DNA from: Embleya sp049739465
GTDB lineage: Bacteria > Actinomycetota > Actinomycetes > Streptomycetales > Streptomycetaceae
Length of the DNA stretch: 64,000 nt
Assembly: GCF_049739465.1 (NCBI RefSeq)
Contig: NZ_JBMHHY010000010.1
Coordinates: 186,001 to 250,000, forward strand
Direction of reading: 5' to 3'
Below are positions 1 through 7,905 of this stretch, in pieces (positions within the stretch are counted from its first letter, which is position 1; each line of letters opens with the position of its first letter). The position numbers and the translations under genes are program-made. Below the pieces are notes generated by a model that was given only the letters and a program-made list of their open reading frames with translations, was not told the origin of the DNA and ran no database searches.

Positions 1-113
1 GCGGTCAGCGCTGCGAAGACCTCGGCGGGCTTGCGGCCCAGCGGGGTCACCAGGCCCATCCCGGTGACGACGGCGCCCGGCCGGCTCGGGGTTCGACGCG
101 CGGTCGGGGTCAT
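1..113 (-). CDS. Beta-ketoacyl synthase, N-terminal fragment (cut by window edge)
   Basis: Only the first 37 codons are in the window; the gene continues beyond position 1. The visible part starts at an ATG (113-111) and contains VVTGMGLVTPLG, the N-terminal signature strand of FabF-type ketosynthases. The ATG overlaps the TGA of the acyl-CoA synthetase upstream (ATGA), so the two are probably translationally coupled. It is the seventh and last visible gene of the leftward operon. The active-site residues lie outside the window, so I cannot say whether it is a condensing enzyme or a chain-length-factor-like partner. Confidence 0.8.
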   Translation of the reverse strand, partial: MTPTARRTPSRPGAVVTGMGLVTPLGRKPAEVFAALT

Positions 114-1759
114 CGGCCGGTCACCGAGGCGAGGTAGCGCTCGCGCAGCAGGACCTTGCGGACCTTGCCGGTCGGGCCGAGCGGGATGTCCTCGTCGCCG
201 ACCACCAGGACCGAGCGGACCGTGGCCGCGGTGTGCTCGTCGAGCGCGGCGACGACCTCCTCGGTGCGGTCGGCGGCCGGGTCGGCGCCGTCCGCGAGGA
301 TCAGCAACACGTCGGTGACCACGCGGTCGCCGTCCTTGACCGCGACGACCGTGCAGTCCCGGACGCCCGGGACGCGGGCCAGCACCTGCTCCTCGGACAT
401 CGCGGTGTACAGCCGCTTGCCGTCGCCGAGGTCGACCGAGTCCACCAGACGGTCGACGTGGTAGTAGAAGCCCTCCTCGTCCCGGTACATCAGGTCGCCG
501 GTGAGGAAGCGGCCACGGAGCCGGGTGCGGTAGGTGGTGACCGAGTCGTTCCAGTAGCCGGGCGCCAGGGTCGGGGAGGCGGTGGCGAGTTCGCCGACCT
601 CGCCGGGGCCGAGCGGGTCGCCGTCCGGGCCGACCACCTCGCAGTCCACGAAGGTGTGCGGACGGCCGACGCAGCGGCCGTACTTCTCGGTGCCGGGGGC
701 GTGGGTGATGAAGAAGTGCGAGTGGCCCATCTCGGTCGAGCCCAGGCCGTCGACGAACACCGAGCCCGGCTCGCGGCCGCGGCCCCGGCGGGTGACGGTC
801 TCGCGCGAGCCGGTGGCGATCAGCCGGCGGATGTGCGCCTCGTGCGCGCAGTCCCCGGTGTTCCACCACAGTGCGATCGTGTCGAGCTCGCGGGTGGACA
901 GGTCGTGGTGGGCGAGGTCGGCCCAGGTGGCGGCGAAGCCGATCACCCCGCGCGGCTGCCAGTTCTCGATGGCGGCCAGCACGCCGATCCCGGACTGCTG
1001 GGAGAGCAGGGCGAGTTCAGCGTGCGTACTGAGGGCGAAGTTCACGGCGATGAGGGTGGCCGCATGCGGGGCGGGCAGGGCGCTGAGCATCCGGTCCGAG
1101 CCCTGCGGGCGGGGCAGCGTGGCCCGGTGGCGGATCGCCGCGTACAGGCTGGCGTGCGAGTGCACCACGGCTTTGGGCATCCCGGTGGTGCCGGAGGAGT
1201 GGGTGATCGCCACCGGGTCGTCCGCGCAGTGCCGGTACGGCTCGGGCGCCGCGTCCGGGTCGCCGGAGCCGAGCTCGCAGGCATCGGCGAGCACCGGGGT
1301 CGCCGGGTCGTGCCCGGCGAACTCGGCCCGGTGCTCGGGGTCGGTGAGAATGCCGACGGCGCCGAGGCGGGCGATGTAGCGGGCCGCGCGCTCGCCCCGC
1401 ACCCCGGGGTTGAGCAGCGCCGGGATCGCCCCGAGCCGGACCAGTGCCAGGAAGGAGAGGACGTGGTCGGCGGCGGCGGTCGCATACACCACCACCGGGT
1501 CCCGCCGGCCGACCCCGAGGGTGTGCAGCGCGGCTGCCCGGGCCCGGACGGCGCGGTCGACCTCGCGCAGGGTGAAGGGCTCCCAGGCGGCGTGCTCGTC
1601 CACCGCGGTGTCGAAGGTCAGCAGTGGGTCGTCGAGACCGATGCCCAGGGCGATTCTGCTGGTCAGCACGTTTCCTGCGCCGACGTCCGGGTCGCCCGCC
1701 AGGAGGCTGCGGATACTGCGGATGCTCACGGTGATGGATCCCTCCATGGTGCCGGCCAT
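110..1759 (-). CDS. Acyl-CoA synthetase / AMP-dependent acyl ligase (ANL superfamily)
   Basis: The product has 549 residues, the usual full length for an ANL adenylating enzyme, which activates a carboxylic acid as acyl-AMP and passes it to CoA or an ACP. The core motif SSGTTGMPK is visible at about residues 188-196, a GLGSTEMGH motif in the middle, the hinge region around YHVDRLVD, and the C-terminal PLGPTGKVRK with the catalytic lysine. The ATG at 1759 is used; a second ATG lies four codons inside. A gap of about 90 bases separates it from the upstream KS-like gene, while its stop overlaps the next ketosynthase start. It is one of two adenylating enzymes in this operon and could load starter or extender acids. 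The substrate cannot be read from sequence. Confidence 0.85.
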   Translation of the reverse strand: MAGTMEGSITVSIRSIRSLLAGDPDVGAGNVLTSRIALGIGLDDPLLTFDTAVDEHAAWEPFTLREVDRAVRARAAALHTLGVGRRDPVVVYATAAADHVLSFLALVRLGAIPALLNPGVRGERAARYIARLGAVGILTDPEHRAEFAGHDPATPVLADACELGSGDPDAAPEPYRHCADDPVAITHSSGTTGMPKAVVHSHASLYAAIRHRATLPRPQGSDRMLSALPAPHAATLIAVNFALSTHAELALLSQQSGIGVLAAIENWQPRGVIGFAATWADLAHHDLSTRELDTIALWWNTGDCAHEAHIRRLIATGSRETVTRRGRGREPGSVFVDGLGSTEMGHSHFFITHAPGTEKYGRCVGRPHTFVDCEVVGPDGDPLGPGEVGELATASPTLAPGYWNDSVTTYRTRLRGRFLTGDLMYRDEEGFYYHVDRLVDSVDLGDGKRLYTAMSEEQVLARVPGVRDCTVVAVKDGDRVVTDVLLILADGADPAADRTEEVVAALDEHTAATVRSVLVVGDEDIPLGPTGKVRKVLLRERYLASVTGR

Positions 1760-1849
1760 GCGGTGTGCGGCGTTCGGGACGCGTACGGACGGGGTGTCCG
1801 CAGTGTGCGCGGATGCGCGGTCGGTGGGGTGCGACGGTGCGTCGCGCGG

Positions 1850-2491
1850 TCAGCCGGCGGCGACCAGGACGGCGGTGCCGTGATCGGTGCCCCCCGCCGG
1901 TTCGGCCTGCTCCGCGGCGATGACCAGGACCTGGTCGGCGTCGCCGTCGGCCAGGAGCAGAGCGGCCAACTCCAGTGCGTCCGCCGGGATTCGGCCGGGT
2001 GCGGCTGCCTCCCGCGGGCTGATGGCGACCACCGGGCCGGTCAGCCCCCAGCGGGCGGCGATATGCCCGAGGATCGCGTTGGGGTTGGACTGGAAGAACA
2101 GCAGCGGCGGCATCCGGCGCCCGGAGGCGGCGGCGGTGTCGATGGCCAGTGCGGTGGCGCGGTCGCCGCCGGCGCTGGCGAGTACCAGCCCCGTGCGGCT
2201 GGTCGCGGGTGGTGGGGACGGGTGGTCCCCAGGTGCTCCATCCGGCCCGTCGGATCGGGCCGGCGGGGTCGTAGTGCCCGGCATGGGCCGTTCGCTCCGG
2301 TCGTCGCGCCCGTCCGCCCCCGCTCTGCCGCCCTCCCGGCCCGGGTCGAGGTGCCGGGTGAGGCACAGCTCGGCGACGGCCGCGACCAGGGGGTTGAAGG
2401 TGGAGGCCGAGAAGCCGGGCAACGGCGGTGGCTCGCCGGTTCCCTGCGGGGGCGGCCAGGTCGCGGTGGCGAGAGTGCGCAGTTTGCTCAT
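1850..2491 (-). CDS. Ketosynthase-like protein (Ketoacyl-synt_2 / PF13723-like)
   Basis: This 213-residue protein is much shorter than a ketosynthase and resembles the small beta-ketoacyl-synthase-like family found beside FabF-like genes in type II, aryl-polyene-like systems. A typical stretch is FFQSNPNAILGHIAARWG at about residues 130-147, followed by GPVVAISP. I see no Cys-His-His condensing triad, so a structural or partner role is more likely than condensation. A low-complexity Pro/Gly/Asp-rich segment lies at about residues 50-95. Its ATG (2491) overlaps the TGA of the preceding ketosynthase (ATGA), so the two are probably made in fixed ratio. Confidence 0.7.
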   Translation of the reverse strand: MSKLRTLATATWPPPQGTGEPPPLPGFSASTFNPLVAAVAELCLTRHLDPGREGGRAGADGRDDRSERPMPGTTTPPARSDGPDGAPGDHPSPPPATSRTGLVLASAGGDRATALAIDTAAASGRRMPPLLFFQSNPNAILGHIAARWGLTGPVVAISPREAAAPGRIPADALELAALLLADGDADQVLVIAAEQAEPAGGTDHGTAVLVAAG

Positions 2492-3600
2492 GCGGCGGCG
2501 ACCAGGAGTGCGGTGTTGGCGCCGCCGAACGCCGAGTTGAGGCTGAGGGCGTAGCGGGGGCGGTCCGCGCGCGATTCCGCCAGGACGAGGTTCAGGCCGA
2601 TCTCCGGGTCGGGGCCCAGCCAGCCGGCGTTGACCGGTAGCCGTTCGTTGTGCAACGCCGCGATGGTGACCACGAGTTCGAGCAGTGCGGAGGCTTCCAG
2701 GGCGTGGCCGTGGACGGACTTGCTCGAGCTGACCGGGAGTTCGTCCAGGGCGTCGCCGAACACCTGGCGCAGCGCCCGTGCCTCGGCCAGATCGGACATC
2801 GGCGAACCGGTGCCGTTGGCGTTGACGTAGCCCACCTCGGACGGGGCGACACCCGCCCGGGTCAGCGCGGCCCGGGCGGCGCGGGCCACGCCCTCGCCGT
2901 CGGGGCGTGGCCGGCACACGTGATGGGCGTCGCCGGAGCGGCCCCAGCCGGCCAGCCGGGCCAGCGGGGGCGCGCCGCGCCGTTCGGCGGCCGTGTCCGC
3001 TTCGATGACCACTGCCGCCGCGGCGTCGCCGAGCACGGTGCCGGTCCGCCCGCTGCTGAACGGCCGCAGTTCCCCGTCGCGGGCCAGGGCCCGGCCCGCG
3101 TCGAAGGCCGCGAAGATGCCCGGCTCCACCAGGTGGCCGGCCGCGACCAGCACCCGGGGGTGCCGGCCGGAGGCGACCAGGGCGGCGGCGTCGGCCACCG
3201 CGGTGGCGGCCGCCACGCAGGCGCCGGTGTAGACCCGGGTCACCCCGGGCAGGCCGAGGGCGGCGGAGCCCCTGGTCACCGCCTCGACCACCTCGCGGGT
3301 GCGCAGATCGCTGTGCAGGGCGAGCAGCAGCGGCGGGTCACCGGGCCCGGCGGGCAGCCCGGACTGCCGGCACGCGTCGGCGACGACGCCGAGTAACGCT
3401 CGGGCCAGCGGCGGCGGGTCGAGCAGCAGGGCGGCCCGCCGGGTGCCGCGCCGACCGACGTCGAAGCGGGTCACCTCGGTGAAGCCGGTCCTGCCGTGTA
3501 CGGTCGCGGCCGTCAGCGGGGCGAGCCCGGGGCCGAAGGCACTGAGCACCCCGAGACCGGTGAACACCGGCCGGACGTCCGGCGGTGCGCCGGCACTCAT
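2488..3600 (-). CDS. Beta-ketoacyl-ACP synthase with Cys-Asn-His active site
   Basis: This 370-residue thiolase-fold ketosynthase would condense an acyl chain with malonyl-ACP. The nucleophile is visible in YTGACVAAA (Cys128), the lysine in SSSKS (Lys294) and the second histidine in SVHGHALEAS (His299). The motif that normally carries the first histidine, NAHGTGT, reads NANGTGSP, so Asn262 replaces it. The C-terminal LNSAFGGANTALL is normal for FabF. The gene overlaps both neighbours by ATGA, between a tandem ACP and the KS-like gene. The Asn substitution could impair malonyl decarboxylation, so the protein may act as a transacylase, a chain-length factor or an unusual condensing enzyme. Confidence 0.85.
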   Translation of the reverse strand: MSAGAPPDVRPVFTGLGVLSAFGPGLAPLTAATVHGRTGFTEVTRFDVGRRGTRRAALLLDPPPLARALLGVVADACRQSGLPAGPGDPPLLLALHSDLRTREVVEAVTRGSAALGLPGVTRVYTGACVAAATAVADAAALVASGRHPRVLVAAGHLVEPGIFAAFDAGRALARDGELRPFSSGRTGTVLGDAAAAVVIEADTAAERRGAPPLARLAGWGRSGDAHHVCRPRPDGEGVARAARAALTRAGVAPSEVGYVNANGTGSPMSDLAEARALRQVFGDALDELPVSSSKSVHGHALEASALLELVVTIAALHNERLPVNAGWLGPDPEIGLNLVLAESRADRPRYALSLNSAFGGANTALLVAAA

Positions 3601-3884
3601 GACCGCGTGACCCCACTGGTTCCGGTGGCCCCGGGGCCGGGGGTGAGGGCGGCGGCGAGGACGGCTTCGCGCAGCACCGTGACGGCGTCGTCCACCGTGC
3701 GGACGGCCTCGAACTGCTCGTCGGAGAGTTCCAGGACCACCGCGTAGCGCTGCTCGAACTCGGCGGTCAGCCAGGTGAGTTCGAGTGATCCGAGGGTCTC
3801 CGGGACACGGTCGGCGGGGCGCTGCCCGAACGCCGCCAGCATCTCCACGACCTCGGCCCGGTCCGGCAGTACGGGCGTACTCAC
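3597..3884 (-). CDS. Acyl carrier protein (second of a tandem pair)
   Basis: This is a 95-residue ACP-like protein. The helix II motif reads LGSLELTWL, with Ser33 in the position of the phosphopantetheine attachment serine, but Gly replaces the usual Asp before it. The following acidic helix (AEFEQRYAV) is as expected. The start is a GTG at 3884 that overlaps the TGA of the first ACP (GTGA). Its stop overlaps the ATG of the downstream ketosynthase. The two adjacent ACPs differ clearly, so they probably carry different intermediates, for example starter and elongating chain. The PPTase encoded at 14963-15697 is the obvious activating enzyme. Confidence 0.75.
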   Translation of the reverse strand: MSTPVLPDRAEVVEMLAAFGQRPADRVPETLGSLELTWLTAEFEQRYAVVLELSDEQFEAVRTVDDAVTVLREAVLAAALTPGPGATGTSGVTRS

Positions 3885-4156
3885 GCGGGGCTGCCGGAGA
3901 CGGTCGGGGCGGCGGCGATCTGTCGGGCCACGTCGGCGGTGAACTGGTCGAGGGTCATCAGCGCGGTGGTCTCCATCTCGTCGAGGTCGAACTTGACCCC
4001 GAACTCGTCCTCGACCTGCACCGACAGGTCGGCGAGTGCCAGCGACTCGAGGTCGAGTCCGGCCGGGCCGAGGTCGGTGTCGCCGGTGACCTCGGAGACG
4101 TCGTAGTTCATCTCGGCGAGTGCCGCGAGGACGAACTCGCGGATGCGCTCCTGCAT
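3881..4156 (-). CDS. Acyl carrier protein
   Basis: The protein has 91 residues, a normal discrete ACP length. The phosphopantetheine site is LDLESLALADL, with Ser38 preceded by Glu and followed by Leu; the acidic recognition helix QVEDEFGV follows. It sits directly downstream of the AMP-dependent ligase (51-base gap), suggesting that the ligase loads this carrier. Its TGA overlaps the GTG of the second ACP. A purine-rich ribosome binding site lies just before the ATG at 4156. Confidence 0.85.
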   Translation of the reverse strand: MQERIREFVLAALAEMNYDVSEVTGDTDLGPAGLDLESLALADLSVQVEDEFGVKFDLDEMETTALMTLDQFTADVARQIAAAPTVSGSPA

Positions 4157-4207
4157 GGTGGTACTCCTCGTGCCGTGTCGGGCCGGTGCGGTGGTGCGTG
4201 CTTCGGA

Positions 4208-5659
4208 TCAGGGTGCGGGCGCGCCGGCCGCATCGGCGGCGGGCACCGCGGCGCGCAGTGCGGTGGTGTCGCGCACCAGCTTGCCGGTGGTGGTGCGGGG
4301 CAGCGCCGGGAGGAACGAGAGCTGCCTGGGGCGCTTGTAGGAGGCCAGTTCGCGGGTCAGGGCGTCGCGGACGGCGGCGGGGTCGGCGGCGGGCTCGGTG
4401 GCCAGGTAGGCCTCGATGGCGCCGTTGTCGAAGACCACCACGGCCTCGCGGACCTGCGGCAGGGCCGCGAGGGTCTGCTCGACCTCGGTGAGGTCGACCT
4501 TGAGTCCGCCGATGGAGACCTGGGAGTCGCGCCGACCGAGCACGGTGACCCGGCGGTCCCGCGGATCGACCCGCCCGGCGTCCCTGGTGTGCAGCCAGCC
4601 GTCCGACCAGCGGGTGGGGTCGGCGCGGCCGGGGTAAGGGGAATCGGCCATGGCGATGTGCAGTTCGCCGCCGTCCTCGCGCACGTCCAGGCCGTGCACC
4701 GGTTCGGCCTGCGGGTACCGGCTGCCGTCGAGATCGGTGGCGATGACCCCGAGTTCGGTCATCCCGTACATGGTGCCCAGGGGCACTTTGTAGCGGGCGG
4801 TGAAGGCGGCGGGCAGCCCGGGGCGGATCGGCTCGCCGGCGACGATCATCCGGCGCAGGTGCGGCAGTTGCGGGGGAGCGGTGGCGCCGGCCAGCAGTTC
4901 GGCGTGGAAGGGGACGCCGATCACCGTGGTGGGCCGGTCGTCTTGGCCGATCGCGGCCAGGATCCCGGCCGCCGTCATCCGCTCCGGGACGGTCAGCGGA
5001 ACATGGGAGTGGAGGCTGTTGAGCAGTCCGCCGACCAGACCCAGGACATGCACGACGGAGGAGAGCAGGACGACCCGCTCGCCGGCCTTGGGAAAGAGTG
5101 CGAGCCGCCGGTAGCAGTCGAGTTCGCGCAGCAGGTCGGCGGCGGTGCGGGCGATCACCTTGGCGGGGCCGGTGGAGCCCGAGCTGAGCTGGAGCAGGGC
5201 GTGCTCGGTCGCCGCGGGCCGGCCGCCGAGGAGGGCGCGCGGCACGGGGTCGGTCTCGGCGAAGCCGCGCAGCGCCGCCGCGGGGCGGTGCGCCGACTCC
5301 ACCAGCACCTGGGGGGCCAGCCGTTCGACGGCAAGCCCGACCTCGTGGTCGGTGAGCCGGTGGTCCAGCAGGATCACCTGGGCGCCCAACTGCCAGCAGG
5401 CCAACAGCGCGGCCGGATAGCCGAGCGAGGGTGCCAGCCGCAGGGCGGCCGTGCCGCCGGTCGACAGACCTGCGCCGGAGAGCCGTTCGGCCTGCTCGGC
5501 GACGAGTCCGCGCAGGGTTTTGCGGTCGACGGGAGTGCCGAAGTGGAGGCACTCCTGGTCATCGGGGCCGACCAGGAGGAGGCGATCCACCCAGTCTTGC
5601 GGGGCCTTGGCATGCGAGGCCCCGGCCGGCAGGGGAGGAAGGGAGACAGAGCCGGTCAA
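4208..5659 (-). CDS. AMP-dependent ligase (ANL superfamily), probable ACP loader
   Basis: This adenylating enzyme of about 483 residues is the first gene of the leftward operon. Motifs are LQLSSGSTGPAKV (core P-loop-like), MYGMTELG, GRRDSQVSIGGLKVD (hinge and Gly-rich loop) and PRTTTGKLVRD with the catalytic lysine. I place the start at a TTG (5659), five bases after a GGAG; in-frame GTGs lie at 5662 and 5665, and a longer version would begin inside the dre palindrome, which is unlikely. The next gene is an ACP, so it is probably an acyl-ACP ligase or a CoA ligase for the starter unit. The divergent promoter region holds a DasR-type site, implying regulated expression together with the oxidase operon. 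Confidence 0.8.
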   Translation of the reverse strand: MTGSVSLPPLPAGASHAKAPQDWVDRLLLVGPDDQECLHFGTPVDRKTLRGLVAEQAERLSGAGLSTGGTAALRLAPSLGYPAALLACWQLGAQVILLDHRLTDHEVGLAVERLAPQVLVESAHRPAAALRGFAETDPVPRALLGGRPAATEHALLQLSSGSTGPAKVIARTAADLLRELDCYRRLALFPKAGERVVLLSSVVHVLGLVGGLLNSLHSHVPLTVPERMTAAGILAAIGQDDRPTTVIGVPFHAELLAGATAPPQLPHLRRMIVAGEPIRPGLPAAFTARYKVPLGTMYGMTELGVIATDLDGSRYPQAEPVHGLDVREDGGELHIAMADSPYPGRADPTRWSDGWLHTRDAGRVDPRDRRVTVLGRRDSQVSIGGLKVDLTEVEQTLAALPQVREAVVVFDNGAIEAYLATEPAADPAAVRDALTRELASYKRPRQLSFLPALPRTTTGKLVRDTTALRAAVPAADAAGAPAP

Positions 5660-5756
5660 CACCACTCCACGAAGGGGGAGGTTGCAGGGAAACCGTGCGC
5701 AACTGACGGGGTAGGTTTCGAGTTCCCGACGATTGCACAGGCGATCGAGCAAACGC

Positions 5757-5770
5757 AAGGTCTAGACCAA
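5757..5770. promoter_or_regulatory. DasR-type (dre-like) operator in divergent promoter
   Basis: The palindrome AGGTCTAGACCA (5758-5769) matches the DasR-responsive element core TGGTCTAGACCA at 11 of 12 positions. It lies about 100 bases before the ligase start and about 70 bases before the flavoenzyme start, so one site could control both arms of the cluster. Two more copies lie at 11192 and 18522. That DasR, a GntR/HutC repressor answering to amino-sugar phosphates, binds such sites is established for Streptomyces; that it acts here is inference. Confidence 0.65.
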
Positions 5771-5840
5771 TGGGCGGTCGGCCTCCTACGCTGCCCAGGT
5801 GGAGCCGGCCCGAACGAGGCATGCCCGGAAAGGAAGCTTG

Positions 5841-6929
5841 GTGGGGCCACTCGAACTTGCCGACGTCGAACGCGCGGCCCGCACCCGACTCCCCGCCGAA
5901 ATCTGGGACTTCGTCCAGGGCGGGAGCGGCGCCGAACGCACCCTCGCCGCCAACCGGGCCCAGTTCGAACGCTGCCGCCTACGCCCGCGAACCCTCGTCG
6001 ACGTCTCCGACACGGACCAGGGCCTCACCCTGCTCGGGAGCCGGCTGCGCACTCCGATCGGCATCGCACCGATGGCCTACCACCAACTGTTCGACCCCGA
6101 GGGCGAGATCGCCACCGCCCGCGCGGCCGGGCGGGCCGGGGCGCTCCTGGTCGCCGGAATCTTCGCCAGCCGGACCCTGGAATCCATCGCCGAGGCCGCC
6201 ACCGGCCCGCTCTGGCTCCAGCTGTACTGGCTGCGCCGCCGCGACGCGCTGGCCGCGCTGATCGAACGCGCCGAGGCAACCGGCTTTTGCGCCCTGGTGC
6301 TGACCGTGGACGCCCCCCGGATCGGCCGCAGGCTGCGCGACGCCCGCAACGGCTTCGCCATCCCCGCACACATCCGTGCCGTCAACCTCGACCAGGCCCT
6401 GATGGCCGCCAGCCACCGTGCCGGCGAAGGGAGTTCAGGGATCGCCGACCATGCCAGGGAGCAGTTCGACCCCACCTTGACCTGGGCCGATCTGTCCTGG
6501 CTGCGCGAGCGCAGCAGCCTGCCGATCGTCCTCAAGGGGATCCTGACCGCCGAGGACGCCCGGCTGGCCGCCGAGCACGGTGTCGACGCCGTCGTGGTCT
6601 CCAACCACGGTGGACGCCAACTCGACAGTGCCCTGGCGACCCTCTCGGCTCTGCCCGAAGTGGTCGCCGCGGTACCGCCGCATCTGCCCGTGCTGCTGGA
6701 CGGCGGTGTGCGCACGGGCACGGATGTTGCCCTCGCGATCGCCCTCGGCGCCCGGGCCGTCCTGATCGGCCGCCCGATCCTGTGGGGCCTGGCCGCCGAC
6801 GGCGAGGACGGCGTCGCCCGAGTCCTCGATCTCCTGAAGACCGAACTCGACGACACGATGGCCCTGTTGGGCCGGCCACGGCTGGCCGATCTCGACCACA
6901 CCGCGGTCGCCCGGCCGACCGACCACTGA
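5841..6929 (+). CDS. FMN-dependent alpha-hydroxyacid oxidase, 4-hydroxymandelate oxidase-like
   Basis: This 362-residue TIM-barrel flavoenzyme belongs to the glycolate/lactate/mandelate oxidase family and should oxidise an alpha-hydroxy acid to an alpha-keto acid. Visible are the N-terminal DFVQGGSGAERTL, which resembles hydroxymandelate oxidases of hydroxyphenylglycine pathways, IGIAPMA, the FMN-contact Lys232 in VLKGI, and the catalytic SNHGGRQLD with His256 and Arg259. I chose the GTG at 5841 because AAAGGA lies six bases upstream; an in-frame GTG at 5799 has no such site. It begins a three-gene operon with a hydrolase and an HpgT-like aminotransferase, which fits hydroxy acid to keto acid to amino acid. 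No hydroxymandelate synthase gene is seen in the window. Confidence 0.85.
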   Translation: MGPLELADVERAARTRLPAEIWDFVQGGSGAERTLAANRAQFERCRLRPRTLVDVSDTDQGLTLLGSRLRTPIGIAPMAYHQLFDPEGEIATARAAGRAGALLVAGIFASRTLESIAEAATGPLWLQLYWLRRRDALAALIERAEATGFCALVLTVDAPRIGRRLRDARNGFAIPAHIRAVNLDQALMAASHRAGEGSSGIADHAREQFDPTLTWADLSWLRERSSLPIVLKGILTAEDARLAAEHGVDAVVVSNHGGRQLDSALATLSALPEVVAAVPPHLPVLLDGGVRTGTDVALAIALGARAVLIGRPILWGLAADGEDGVARVLDLLKTELDDTMALLGRPRLADLDHTAVARPTDH

Positions 6930-6960
6930 ACCATCCGCCGACCGATCCACAGGACACCCC

Positions 6961-7905
6961 TTGCCCCTGCACCCCCAGGCCGAGGCCCTGCGCAAGCAGC
7001 GCTCCGCGGCCGGTACGCCCCCGCTCTACTCCCTCACCACGGCCCAGGCCCGCGCCGCGGACCTCGCCGACATCCGGGCCTCGGCGGGCCACGTGGAACC
7101 GGTGGGCGCCGTCGAGGAGTTCACCGTCCCCGGCCCCGGCGGACCGCTGACCCTGCGGGTCTACCGCCCCGCCGCGGACACCGTCCCGGACGGTCCGCTG
7201 CCCGCTGTGCTGTACCTGTTCGGCGGCGGCTGGACCCTGGGCTCCCTGGACACCGGCGACGCGATCTGCCGTCGGCTCACCAACTCGGTCGGCTGCGTGA
7301 CCGTCGCGGTCGGCTACCGGCTCGCGCCCGAGCACCCGTTCCCGGCGGCCGTCCACGATGTGGCCGCGGCTGCCCGCCGGATCGCCGGGCACGCCGCCGA
7401 ACTGGGCATCGACCCCGGGCGGTTGGCCGTGGCCGGTGACAGTGCGGGCGGCAACCTGGCCGCCGCGCTCACCCTGTTCGCCCGCGACCGGGGCGGCCCG
7501 GCCCTTCGCCACCAGCTCCTGATCTACCCCAACACCGACTGCGGCGCGGACACCGCGTCGATGCGCGAGCACGACGACCCGCTGCTGTTCAACCGCCGCT
7601 CGGTGGCCTGGTATTGGTCCCACTACCTGGCCGACCCGGCGGACGGCGCCGACCCGCTGGCCTCCCCGCTGCGCGCCGACGACCTGTCCGGCCTGCCGCC
7701 CGCCACCGTGATCACCGCCGAGTACGACCCGCTGCGCGACGAGGGCGAGCTGTACGCCGAGGCCCTGCGCGCCGCCGGCGTCCCGGTGCAGGCCCGCCGC
7801 TACGCGGGCATGCCGCACGGCTTCTTCGCCATGGCCGGGGTGCTGGACGACGGCCGCGAGGCCCAGGAGTACGCCGCCCGGCGGCTGCGCGAGGCCCTGC
7901 GGTGA
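6961..7905 (+). CDS. Alpha/beta hydrolase (HSL/acetyl-esterase type)
   Basis: The product has 314 residues and belongs to the hormone-sensitive-lipase-like esterases. Landmarks are the oxyanion motif, here FGGGW instead of HGGG, the nucleophile elbow GDSAGGNLA, and the C-terminal acid and histidine in ITAEYDPLRDEG and MPHGFF. The start is a TTG at 6961 with AGGA six bases upstream. It lies between the hydroxyacid oxidase and the aminotransferase, which it overlaps by GTGA. A plausible job is to release an acid from a thioester or ester, or to act on the final product; the sequence does not fix the substrate. Confidence 0.8.
   Translation: MPLHPQAEALRKQRSAAGTPPLYSLTTAQARAADLADIRASAGHVEPVGAVEEFTVPGPGGPLTLRVYRPAADTVPDGPLPAVLYLFGGGWTLGSLDTGDAICRRLTNSVGCVTVAVGYRLAPEHPFPAAVHDVAAAARRIAGHAAELGIDPGRLAVAGDSAGGNLAAALTLFARDRGGPALRHQLLIYPNTDCGADTASMREHDDPLLFNRRSVAWYWSHYLADPADGADPLASPLRADDLSGLPPATVITAEYDPLRDEGELYAEALRAAGVPVQARRYAGMPHGFFAMAGVLDDGREAQEYAARRLREALR

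Noticed and set aside
233..2554. Long rightward frame of 773 codons opposite the ligase and ketosynthase genes
   Set aside because: It is an antisense frame kept open by GC-rich third positions. The leftward genes have domains, motifs and coupled starts; the rightward protein is Gly/Val/Arg-rich with none.
5757..5770. Simple restriction-site palindrome explanation for GGTCTAGACC
   Set aside because: Chance XbaI-like TCTAGA is possible once, but three related 12-mers in intergenic positions of one cluster argue for an operator.
3785..7150. Rightward frame of 1121 codons across the divergent promoter and oxidase gene
   Set aside because: It overlaps four well-supported genes in other frames, reads through the dre-like promoter and shows no domain.
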